NCBI GenBank assembly: GCA_036924285.1
Contig: JAYKYS010000008.1
Location: 19,763,001 to 19,827,000, forward strand
DNA: 64,000 nt
Direction: 5' to 3'
Source of the DNA: Asterella californica
Lineage: Eukaryota > Streptophyta > Marchantiopsida > Marchantiales > Aytoniaceae
Positions 1 to 9,703 of this stretch are shown one piece after another. The translations under genes and the position numbers were made by a program. The stretch's first letter is position 1, and every line of letters begins with the position of its first letter. Below the pieces are notes generated by a model, which saw only the letters and a list, made by a program, of their open reading frames with translations, was not told the origin of the DNA and did not search any database.

Positions 1-149
1 ACACTTCACAATGATCTTGAAATTCCCTCTCCTCTGGAGTACACCCCCTTTGGATTTTTCTCTATCCTACGTTGTCGTGTCGTGGACCGGCTCCTATCTG
101 AAATTCAAACTTCGATGCTTGTCGCTCCAAAGACACTCATGAGAAAGAC

Positions 150-560
150 AAGCTAGGCCCTAGCTTACGGGCTTTTGGCACAACTTCGGAGCTTCACTTT
201 TATCGCATAGATGGGTAGAGCCCGTTGTCAGGTTTCCATATGCACTTTGTCTACTTCGTTTGGACGTCTAGTGGAGAAGTTACATGACTCGAAAGATGGA
301 GAAAACAAGCTAGGCCCCAGCTTACGGACTTTTGGCGCAACTTCGGATCTTCACTTTCATCACATAGATGGGTAGAGCTAGTTGTCAGCTTTCCATGGGC
401 ATCTTGTTTACGTCGTTTGGATATCTAGTGAAGAAGTTATGCGACTCGAAAGAAGGTAAAATCAAGCTAGGCCTCAGTTTACTTGCTGACTGGGTATTTG
501 AAGCTTCAAGCGCTATATCAAAGACGCAAGGGGTCTGGTTCATTAATTACTGAGAGAACT
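150..560 (+). repeat. 157-bp tandem repeat, about 2.6 copies
   Basis: The motif AAGCTAGGCC recurs at 150, 307 and 464, an exact 157-base spacing. Text in between also repeats: a TTCGGA..CTTCAC..ATAGATGGGTAGAG block, then a TTGTCAG..TTTCCAT block, then a GACTCGAAAG block. Copies differ by scattered substitutions and the third is incomplete. It lies upstream of a gag-pol remnant on the same strand, so I read it as the 5' LTR or untranslated leader of that element. Neither LTR could be delimited: I found no matching copy after the pol region and no convincing primer-binding site. Confidence 0.75.
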
Positions 561-3500
561 TCGTACGTACAGAGACTGTGACAAGGGGGCAGCTTAGGGG
601 TTAGCTTGCGTCTGCGACTTGTCAACGGACGGTTCGGAAGATTTGGAGGTCCAATGCAAGCGTGCAAGGCGTCGTTGGGTTCAGATCTGTGCAGGCTACG
701 CACTGGTTCAAACGGTTTGGGAAGAGATGGATCGAGGAGTGCGTACTGAGTGAAATTGAGACGCATGAAGCAAATTTGGAGTTTTCAGTTATCTGTGAAG
801 GAGAGTTGGATCGTTCGGACCGTTCTGGAGTCCAAACTTGCTGTCCTTGGATCCATCGGGATCAAAACAACGAGTTCTTCAAGAAACTGAAGACGATACG
901 AGTTTTCATCGGGCGGTTTGGGAGTTCTGAGTGAAATTGGCTCGCAGGGAAGTGCTTACATCAGATTTTTGTTCGCATGCGACTTGAGATTGGGTTGTTC
1001 TTCGCGATCGGTGAGCCAAGCTCTTCGTTCTTGATGCCTACGCGATCAAGGAGTCTTCATCTACGCATAGGAAAGACTGTACATGAATTGGATTGTTGGT
1101 TTGGGTGTGGTGAGCAAGTTTGAGCCGCAGGGAGCTGATTTACGTCAATGTTTTACAACCTGCGACCAAATTTCTTGCGTGGTTTTGCAAGGGGAACTCC
1201 AAACGGCTTGTTTGGAGTCTTGTTGGGTTCGAGGTAGCTAGATCTATCTGCCAGGGAAGATGGATATCAGTTTAGACGATCCGTTTGTGCGGTGTGTGCG
1301 GTTTTAAGCCGTAGGGAGGAGTTTTTGAAGGTTCGGTCACCTGCGACCGAAAATCGGTGATATCTCGGCTGTTGAGAGTCGGATCTGAAGGTTTCTTGGG
1401 TTAACGGAGTCAGCGAAGGAAACCCTATCGACATCTGAAGTCCGTTCTGCGAAAGGAGGAAGTTCACAGATAGACCTTTTTTGGTTTCTTCGCTACGGGT
1501 TTTGCTCTTTTGAGTTCGTTAGAGTTCTGGTTGGCTATATACAGCTTGTGGTAGCTAGCTTTAGCTAAGAACTTATACGTGGATGTGGTTTGGACTTGGG
1601 TTTGGATCGCGTGATACTGCTGTGGCTCTGTTTGTTAGCAAAGGGAAGTTTCTCTTGCTTTGAGCTACGCTTCGATGGTTTTGGGTCAGGGTTGTGATTC
1701 AAGGGTTGTTTTTAGGGGCTTTTGAATCAGGTTACAGACTGCTCTGGTCTGGTTCTCAGTTTTGTGCTCTTAGGAGAAAGAACCGGCAGTGTACATACAT
1801 TTGGAGTTGGTATATATCGCAGCATTCGTTTTCGTGGTTGGTTTTTTCTGTCTTGTCTCTGTTTCAACACACAGCATCTCCACAGCCAGGAACCTCGCGC
1901 TTTCCTGGACATCCTTCACGCAAAATCCGACACGATAACGTAATCTTCACTGTCACCTGGCAGGGATAAAAGATGCCCTAAACAGATGGCAGCAGGAAAA
2001 TAATTCACTGATAATAAATCAACATGTAAGAAGACTAGTTCACAAGCCTTCACAAGTTCATTTGTACGGAAGACCATCGATTCGGCCGTACAGTCAGCTT
2101 TTGACACCACCATCCGAAGTAACTCTACCACGGCTACCTTTGGCCACCGGAATCACCACTTTTTGACACGTGAAGCCCGAGTTATAGCTGTTGTTGTTCT
2201 TCGGCTCCAATTTCGAAATGCCGTAAGTATCACCTCAGGTATCAGTTTCAATTGAATTTTTTGAACCAAGTAAATCACCTAATGAGATCTATAATTTTCA
2301 ACAAAAGATTTGGTACCGACTTGGAGTATCTTTGATGTCATCTCGCTATCCCATGACTTAGAAGGCCGCAACCGAATTCGTTCTAGTGATCCCGACAATC
2401 CGAAGAAGAGTTAGTCCTCTAGCATAGGGTCCATTTTGAAATCCGGTGGTAGACTCCCTCTAGCATCCACACCCGGTGACTGCACTAGTGTAATGGTAGA
2501 TGGAGGCGTGTCGCATTCACAATACGTTTAAGAGACATCTAATGTCCCATCCCTAGGCAACTTGGTGCCCCTCATATTCTCCCGAAGGGGCCAGCTTACT
2601 CCAAGCCGGTTGTGAATCTGAAGGGATTTGATCTTGAGACCTCGTCCCTATAGGTTTACTCAGCTACCCACGGAAGCCAATCTCACAACTGGTTCTAGAG
2701 ACCAGTTTCTAAGCTGAAATGCTAGTAAAGCGCGGTATTCCGTCTTTCCTTCACTAACACGAACTGCCATAACTTTCTCTAGACATTGTCTTTTTGTACA
2801 TTTAAAAATGAAAACAAATACTCCAATCTACAATCTACATGAAAAAAATCTTAAACATAATTTTTGCGCTCACTCAGATTTATGATACATTTTTTGGTAT
2901 CATAAATCTTGTAGAAGAACTCAAAGTAACTTTTCGCCTGTAACTTTATTTGTAACTTTTGAACATACCACGGGGTTCAGCACGATGAGACCTACGCCAT
3001 GGTGTTTTCAGATTTTTGAATGCTCACTTCCTCCAGAATCGACTTCTTTGAGGTCTTAACTTCATTCAGAGAGATTAACTTCTAACTGAGAGGTGGATTA
3101 TTTACTATGTGAAATAATTCACATCACTACAGTGTGTTAGGGGCAGAGGAGCAGAGGAACGTGAGAGAGGTATGTAAGCTTCCAGTTGTGTGGGAGGTGT
3201 AAAACCAGCAGATCATCCATCTCATCACTATTCCTGAGCTTGCATAGTTCCTAGCCTTGCTCTACAGTTCTTAGCTTTGGCTTTACCACTAGATCAATAG
3301 CTCTTGGTGTCTTACAGGGATGCGTGCAAGTATTTATGGACTTGTTTAAGATAGCAAGAGACATGTTCGCACGTTCCTAGAGGAGTGGTAGGACGACCTC
3401 ACAGTATTAAGAGAGAGTTGCAGTTGTGGTACCGCATCCCATGCGATAGGTGGTGTATGAAGACTGTTAGTGGATGTTTGGTATTGTGACCTAGTAGAGC

Positions 3501-3940
3501 TATCTCCGAATATATTATAAGAGCTTCTAGCCAATTAAACATTGAGATAGTGACTCAAATCACAGGATTGTCGGAGGTCATATATTCTGCATATGATTAT
3601 CGAAAGATCAAGAGTCAGTATGGGTGGGGTTGGGTTTCTCGTATGTGAATGTTTGAGTGTGGAGGGTTATCGTTAGAGTTCTTGTGATTGGAACCCCTCC
3701 ATATTCTACTTTTTGTTTGTACGTCACGTTTGCTTGTGTTGGTGCTTGATTTCCGCAGTGAGTTCACTCTAGTGTGTTGTCAGTAGTGAGGCTGGAGTTG
3801 CGGACCAGTCAGATTATCTTTGTTTCTCTCACGGTGAGGTTGGACCGACGACCAACAGACCGTGAGAGGCTGCATGTGATGATGACAGGTACATGTTGTC
3901 CTTACCTTGACCGTCCTAGTAGGGGATAGGTGAGCTCAGT
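561..3940. other. No gene recognised: 5' part of degenerate Ty3/gypsy element and unknown sequence
   Basis: Short open frames occur on both strands, but none shows a known domain or a continuous codon pattern, and several begin with GTG or TTG. The stretch from about 560 to 2000 is G/T-rich and lacks long reading frames, as expected of a long retroelement leader or LTR. The position before gag suggests it belongs to the same element. From 2800 to 3100 the base composition is more AT-rich and may be an unrelated insertion. Confidence 0.4.
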
Positions 3941-4251
3941 AAGAACGGGATTATGCAAGTTGTGGTTGCGGTGGTGACGTAGATTTCGACATTCTGATTG
4001 GAGAGTGTTCACGAGATTCTATCACCACGAAGTTCTCGAGAAGTTCGGGTGGAGACTTCTCAGACAATGGGTATACACGGAGTGGGGTGAGATATCGACT
4101 ACTTACACCATTGCCGTCGGTTGTTCCAGAGGACGAGTCAGACGTAGACAGTGTGTTTTCTGGTGGTGAATCTAGTGTCGTCACACGGTTATTATGGGAC
4201 ATGGAGAAGATCTATGGAGTCACGAAGGGGTCTCGATGATACTCAAATACG

Positions 4252-5655
4252 GTGGGTATCATTGAGCTGGATGACTTCATCCAGGAGTTCGCCAGTTGGT
4301 GCGATCTGCAGCATATGCAGAACCCACAGCTGTTCACACCCTTCATGATGTGGAAGGGTTTGTTCCAACACTTGGAGGGATCGCCGATGGATGATTACCA
4401 TGAGTTCAGGAGAGACTACAGCATGGAGATTGAGTTTTGGAGACAACATTGGTCTCTCAACTACGTTTCTATCACTACTTGCGTACTTTCAAGAGACATA
4501 GCAATGTGATACATCCACATGTGATGGAGTACTTATTACCAGCGGTGCGTCCATTAGTAGTGGAGTAGGTGGTAGTATGAGCACGATACCACCAGGGTTT
4601 AACCCTATGGTTCAGTTCTTTCAATGTTTGAGGAAGAACTATCAGGATGTGCGGATCGACAAGTTGAGGAGTCTGCATGGGTTCCAACGGAAGACTAGAG
4701 AGAACCTAGCGTGTGACAACTTCTTACAAACCGAATGCTAACGGTCTAGCTGAGAAGACCAATCATACCATTTGTACGATACTGACCAAGGATGCTGATA
4801 TGAAAGATACGAAGCACAACTAGGATAAGAGGTTACGTGCAATCTTGTGAGAGTATAAGACTACTACGAAGATACGGGATATACTCATTTTCATCTTGTT
4901 TATTGTGTGGAATCAAAGTTGCCGATACAATTTGGTCTATCTATCTTTCAAACTATCCATAAGAGGTTAAAGAGCAGGTAGTCCAGTTTTGGTATGAGAT
5001 ACTAGACCGAGAGCTGCGGAGGAGAGTCAGAGATGTCATTCTCCTTAGAGACACCGTTCCAACGTTGGCAGTTGTCTTTGGTTTGGTTGAGCGAATTGAG
5101 CTCAACATGGTGGAGGAAAGGATGGTGATTGTAAGGTTCAGCAGGGAGACACCACATGGAGCGACCACCTCTTCTCGAGATCACAGCCTACGCAACAGCG
5201 TGGTGGTGGTGGTGGTGGTGGTGGTAAGGATCGTGCTGAACAGTCACGATCCTAGGGAGGTGTTGGAGGAACCTGGTGGGCAGAAGCTCATGTCATCCTT
5301 CTCTAGTCAACAGCAAGCGGGTCCTTGCTGGACGTGTGATGGTTCTCATTAGCAAAAAGACTGTCCATAGAGGAGAGGTGGTTATGAGACATCTGGGACA
5401 TCTCAAGCGGTGTCTAGGCAGTGTGAGCATTGCGGACGACCAGATCACAATAGTGACCGTTGTTTTGATCTCCACCCCGAGTTACGACAAGGAAAGGCTG
5501 ATCGTGGATGAGGCGGAGGAGCTCATGGAGACCATGGTGGTCGAGCTGGAGATAGAGGTCCAACACCTATGAGAAGATCAGTCGGTCCACCGTATGTTAC
5601 GACGTCATATTTGAGTATGGTTGCTCGGATTGAGCAGTTGGAGTAGAGGATAGTT
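4252..5655 (+). pseudogene. Degenerate retrotransposon gag with two CCHC zinc knuckles
   Basis: The start at 4252 (frame GIIELDDFIQEFASWCDLQ) reads as a capsid-like segment, helical and rich in W, F and L, before frameshifts and stops break it. Two zinc knuckles in one common frame mark the 3' end of gag. The first, at 5326-5364, is CWTC..H....C (C-x2-C-x3-H-x4-C) with an in-frame TAG two codons... directly after the His. The second, at 5422-5466, is CEHCGRPDHNSDRC (C-x2-C-x4-H-x4-C). A GTG-repeat tract (about 5199-5226) lies in the linker before them. Knuckles of this kind bind element RNA in Ty3/gypsy nucleocapsids. Stops TGA at about 5509 and TAG near 5644 interrupt the tail. It is clearly non-functional, and precise gag boundaries are not visible. 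Confidence 0.7.
5199..5226 (+). repeat. (GTG)n microsatellite
   Basis: About nine GTG/GGT triplets in a row inside the gag linker region. It reads as polyvaline or polytryptophan-like depending on frame, so it is probably a post-insertion expansion. Confidence 0.8.
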
Positions 5656-6446
5656 AGTATGACTATGACTCAGTAGAGATCTGGTTCAGGAACAGAGACT
5701 TTCACGTCTTATGGAGGAGAAGGAGTTGCATGATTGATGTGGTGCAGATCGAGACATCTGCGGTTGTGACTCGGAGTGCAATACGTACCTTTGAGTCACG
5801 AGGTGCATCGGTGGAGTTGGATCCACAACATTGGGAGGCTGATAGACAGGCTAAGCTTCCTCAGTCGTTCACGCTATCGATGGCGTTGAGGACTACATCT
5901 ATGGTTCCTAAATGACCTATCGTTGATGTAGTGGAGTTGGAGGCATCGACATCCAAGAGTGGAGGTGATACGAGTCAACTCTCGACTGTGGATGCGACGT
6001 CAAACCCGATGTTGGGGGCAGCTATAGTAGTTTTGCGAGCCTTACTATTTTCAACCACGGATAATAGGACCTTGAGAATCAGCTTGACTCCAGTGTTCTA
6101 GTTGGCAGTCACGCTCAGTGAGCGCGAGAATGTAGTTATCTCTAGTGCTGAGGTGGCTCAGCGAGAGACGATAGATATGTCCATGGAGTCAAGGATCAAG
6201 ACAGCTACCAGTGGTACTTGGCAAGCGGCGGCTACCAGATTAGATGAGTTACCAGCTAGGCCGGCGATTGACCGTGCTGGTTTGGCACCAGGTGTGGTGT
6301 TGTTGGACAAAAGAAGTGATATCTTCTGTTTAGTGGCACTTCAAGGAAGATGTATCGACCATAGAAAGTCTTGTTAGACTCTAGAGCCCAACCGTTGATG
6401 TTGAAGAAAGCGGCGTGTTGGGTCTGAAGAAGTCCGAGGTGGAGAG

Positions 6447-6900
6447 ATGCTCATTCAACTGCAGACATCTCTAAAAGGATCAAGGGGTACAGCTCTACAC
6501 ATGACACGCAAGATGTTGACGGTGATAGTTCGACCAGATCATCTCATAGATGGCTCTATGGTGAAGGCCAAGGCCATCGTTACGGCCGTGGAGTCTTATG
6601 ATGTGTTGGTTGGAGGTGTTGTGTTATACCCTATGGTGTTCGTTATCGATTATTGAGCAGAGACAACATCTTACATACCAGGTTGGCAGTCTGGTGAGGG
6701 ACGACTGAGCCGCTTATCAGTACGATTCAGTGCTAGAGTTGGGACAATGGAGCTTACACCAGGGACGATGGTATTTGTTGCAAGGTTCAGCTCGGTCATC
6801 ACTTGGTCAGGCGAGTTGTTAGAGGATAATGTCCATGCGAATAATACTCCGGTCTTTGAGGAGATGGAGAACATACCTAACATGACTACGGTAGTACCAT
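6447..6900 (+). pseudogene. Probable aspartic-protease region of the Ty3/gypsy pol (decayed)
   Basis: The segment sits between the gag zinc knuckles and the reverse transcriptase, the place of protease in Ty3/gypsy pol. The frame from 6447 contains AIVTAVESYDVLVGGVVLYP followed by a hydrophobic strand, the type of D-x-L-hGxxhL segment found near the end of retropepsins. I could not see a clean catalytic D-S/T-G triad, so the assignment rests mainly on order. A TGA at about 6654 interrupts the frame, and the same frame continues recognisably for another 80 codons (PGWQSGEGRLSRLSVRF). Confidence 0.45.
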
Positions 6901-7067
6901 CTATCTTGGATTTTTCACTCTGAAGTTCGAGTAGAGATTTGCAGCAGTATGCTGATCAGTTGGTGGAGTAGACTTGGAGTGAAGCTTTTGTATCGTCTCA
7001 TGAGGAACAACGGGTTGTTCCTGCTACTGACCATGTGTCTTTATCACCGTTGGATACGGCAGTGGGA

Positions 7068-7618
7068 CATGTGAAGGTCTTCAGTACTTTAGATCTTCGA
7101 GTAGGGTATCATCAGTTGCCGATGAGAGAAGAAAATAGTCCAAGATAGCATTCTGAGGAATTGACTTTCACGACAAGGATTGTTTATATCAGTGGCGGTT
7201 CTTACCATTTGGGTTGAAGAACGCCCCTACTGAGTTCCAAAGGATGATGGACGGGATCCTAACAGGATTAGATTTTTGTCAGATGTTATATTGACGACAT
7301 CTTAGTCTATAGTACTACAGTGGAAGAGTACGAGAGCACTTACGAGATGTGTTCGAGCGATTGAGAGCACATGGGTTGAAGTTACACTCGGAGAAGTGTA
7401 AGTTCTTCCAGGAGTTGATAGAGTACTTGGTCCACACCATCTATCCAGGTGGGTTGGACGTTCAACAGACAAAGGTTGAGGCTATTGCACGTATCTCACT
7501 CCCCACAGATGTGAGTCGAGTTCAGACATTTGTTGGTTTGGTGAACTTCTATCCTCAATACGTGAAAGGATTTAGTGCAACTGTGAAGTCATTGACCAAG
7601 CTGATAAAGGTGGACTAG
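7068..7618 (+). pseudogene. Ty3/gypsy reverse transcriptase, frameshifted
   Basis: Reverse transcriptase motifs appear in the canonical order. Motif A, FSTLDLRVGYHQLPM, has its catalytic Asp codon at 7092-7094. Motif B, LPFGLKNAPTEFQRMMD, begins near 7202 in a different frame. Motif C, CYIDDILVYS, has its Asp pair at 7293-7298, back in the frame of motif A. At least two frameshifts therefore separate A from C. From 7349 the palm/thumb continues in a third register for 89 codons (HSEKCKFF; TFVGLVNFYPQYVKGFSA). The FGLKNAP and YxDD wording is typical of Ty3/gypsy rather than Ty1/copia. A TAG follows at 7616. Confidence 0.9.
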
Positions 7619-7671
7619 AATGGCAGTGGGGAGATGAGCAAGAGCAAACTTTTGTAAAGCTCAAGGATAAG

Positions 7672-8040
7672 TTGACATCTGCTTCCATCTTGAGGAGACC
7701 CGTTAAGGAGTCTCCTTTCCAACTTTCCAACTGGAGTATGTTGGGACTTGGAGCAGTGCTGATTCAACATGATGATGAGAAAAAGGAGTATGTGGTGGTG
7801 TATGCCAGTTGCTCCAACAATTCGACGGAGGTGAGATACAATTCGTATGAAGGGGAGTGTTTAGCTGTAGTGTGGGATGTTGCACACTTCCGATGTTATC
7901 TGTTTGTGAACCCTTTTACTCTCAGCAGTTCAAGTAGTTGATGAAGTCGGACAAGCTTACAGAGAAGCTTGCACGATGGACTTTTATCTTACAAGAGTAT
8001 GACTTCTAGGTTGTGCATAGACCTGGAGTTGCAAACCTAG
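7672..8040 (+). pseudogene. Ty3/gypsy RNase H region, decayed
   Basis: The frame 7672-7941 contains MLGLGAVLIQHDDEKKEYVV, then the conserved RYNSYEGECLAVVWDVAHFRCYL block, the typical Ty3/gypsy RNase H core that degrades RNA in the DNA-RNA hybrid. The first catalytic position, usually Asp just before the GLGAVL strand, reads as Asn/Trp-Ser here (SNWSMLGLG), so the enzyme is dead at that point even ignoring stops. The tail FILQEYDF..VVHRPGVANLDVDGLNR is recognisable to about 8056 in another frame. Confidence 0.85.
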
Positions 8041-8449
8041 ATGTCGATGGATTGAATCGCAACCCATGCACCAGTCAGCAAGATCAGACTGGAGCTCGAT
8101 GACATGACGAGGTTGATGAGAAGATAGTGCCAAGGTGGCATGCATCTGCTTTTTTTGTGTGTTGATCATGAACTCTAGTATGGAGTGCCAGGTCGTATCT
8201 TTCTCTGGTCAAAGAGTAGATGATGAGTCTCTAGATCTTGAGGGTGGAGATGGTGTTCCAGACCAGCGAGATATCCACGACAATGTGATCGTAATGGAGT
8301 ATCTACATACTGACGTGATGGTAGGCACAATAAGTACCAAAGACCGAGATCGCGTCCTCCAACGAACGAAGAGATTTTGACGAGAAAAAAGACATGTACT
8401 CCGAGTGTGAGACGATGAGAGAGTACGAATAGTGTTACATCCATCCTAG

Positions 8450-9020
8450 AGAGCACGACATGCTCATGAAGAGTTGAGACATTTTGGAATGAAGCGTACG
8501 CATAACTTGCTTCAAGGACAGTATTGGTGGCGTGGTATGCACATCGATGTGCAGCAGTTTGTGACACGATGTGTAGTTTGTGATCGAGTACGAGCATCAT
8601 TTAATGCTCCTACTCCATAGTGACACCCCTTATCGTTATGAGGTTGGGTTACCGTTGGAGTTTGGATTTTACGAGATCCTTATCATTGACCGTACGTCAC
8701 CACCGATATGTGTTGGTGATGATGGAGCACTTCTCCAAGTGGATTGAGTTGGTGATATTACCGGACAAGGTGAGTGGAGGGACGGCGTATGTGTTCTTAG
8801 ATCGAATGTTGAGTCGTTTTGGAGCACCAGCTGAAGTGCTGACGGACCAAGGTATAGAGTTTCTTGGTGAGTTTCAAGTCTTGTGTGATCAAGCGTTGAT
8901 TGATCATCAGATTACATCTCGAGATCATCCTGAGGCGGATGGTTTGACGGAGAGGGTAGTTCATACGGTGAAGAGACGATTGCATAAGTATGGCTTGCAG
9001 AAGGACCACTTGGGAGATTG
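8450..9020 (+). pseudogene. Ty3/gypsy integrase: HHCC zinc domain and DDE core
   Basis: The N-terminal zinc domain lies at about 8453-8590: His codons in AHEELRHFGM, then VTRCVVCDRV with the Cys pair (H-x-H..C-x2-C class). The catalytic core follows in the frame starting at 8620. It reads WSLDFTRSL (first Asp), VLTDQGIEFLGEF (second Asp) and RDHPEADGLTERVVHTVKRR (Glu), i.e. the D-D-35-E signature of retroviral-type integrases. The core frame is open for 133 codons and ends at a TGA in LGD*D. These residues would insert the element cDNA into the host genome; in-frame stops between the domains show the copy is inactive. Confidence 0.9.
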
Positions 9021-9178
9021 AGATGTGCAGTTACCATGGTTGACAATGAGCTATCGTTTTAGCCGACAAGCTTCTTTGACTTCATTCTCACCGTACTTTC
9101 TATTGTATGATCGAGATCTAGATCTATCTTTCCATTCGTCGTGATTCGAATGAGGTACTGAACCTTGATGATCCGGAT

Positions 9179-9475
9179 ATGTGGGTGAGAGCATGTTCTC
9201 AACAAGTAGAGACATTTCGGAGAGTTATGCCTAAGACTTTTGAGAATCTAGCAATTGCTCAGCATAGAGACACGTTGCGATATGCAACTATTCGAGGAGG
9301 AGGTTATCGATCATCGATTCGCAGGTTTCATCTTGGCGATTTTATGTATCTGCAGCAGACTGCACAGACGATGTTGGATGTGACCGCAAGACGCACTATT
9401 TTACGAGTGCGTGAGGTGTTATCTTTTGGAGTACTCATGTTAGAGGGCCTTGATGGTGTTGTTTGAAAGGACCAT
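9179..9475 (+). pseudogene. Integrase C-terminal region (GPY/F-like) of the Ty3/gypsy element
   Basis: After the DDE core and a short damaged link, the frame 9179-9466 reads through AQHRDTLRYATIRGGGY and then HLGDFMYLQQTA..ILRVREVLSFGVLMLEGLDG. The GDFxYL strand followed by a short beta-rich repeat matches the position and look of the SH3-like integrase C-terminal (GPY/F) module that precedes a chromodomain in chromoviruses. No chromodomain is visible. A TGA at 9464-9466 separates it from the PHD-finger segment, which continues in the same frame. Confidence 0.65.
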
Positions 9476-9703
9476 GTGCATAATTACGCGTCATGTCATC
9501 TTCCAAATATCGATGGTACCGTTGATCCGAGCTTAGCGGTTGTACGTGCGGGCTTGTGGTGTATCTTGTGTGGGTCTGTTGGTGGAGCAGCCCGTATGTT
9601 GGTGTGTGATGGTTGTTCAAGAGGTTGGCATATGTCGTGTTTGACTCCACCTCTCAATGTCATTCTTGTTGTACGATGGGTTTGTCCTTGATGTATATAG
9701 GAG
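9476..9703 (+). pseudogene. PHD-type zinc finger at the C-terminus of the Ty3/gypsy polyprotein
   Basis: In the same frame as the integrase tail, the 71-codon segment from 9476 carries a full C4HC3 pattern. Counting from its first codon, the ligands are Cys29, Cys32, Cys44, Cys47, His52, Cys55, Cys70, with an eighth Cys codon (9692-9694) directly after an in-frame TGA. The core reads MLVCDGCSRGWHMSCLTPPL and ends with the Trp two residues before the last Cys pair (RWVCP), both hallmarks of PHD fingers, which read histone H3 tails. The frame ends four codons later at TAG, so the finger forms the natural end of the protein. In this position chromoviral elements carry a chromodomain; a PHD finger would be an alternative chromatin-reading tail (inference). 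The alternative reading, a host PHD gene fragment captured next to the element, is less likely because frame and spacing are continuous. Confidence 0.8.

Noticed and set aside
3470..3500. Possible primer-binding site (TTTGGTATTGTGACC)
   Set aside because: Only the first few bases match a Met-tRNA site and no LTR edge is adjacent.
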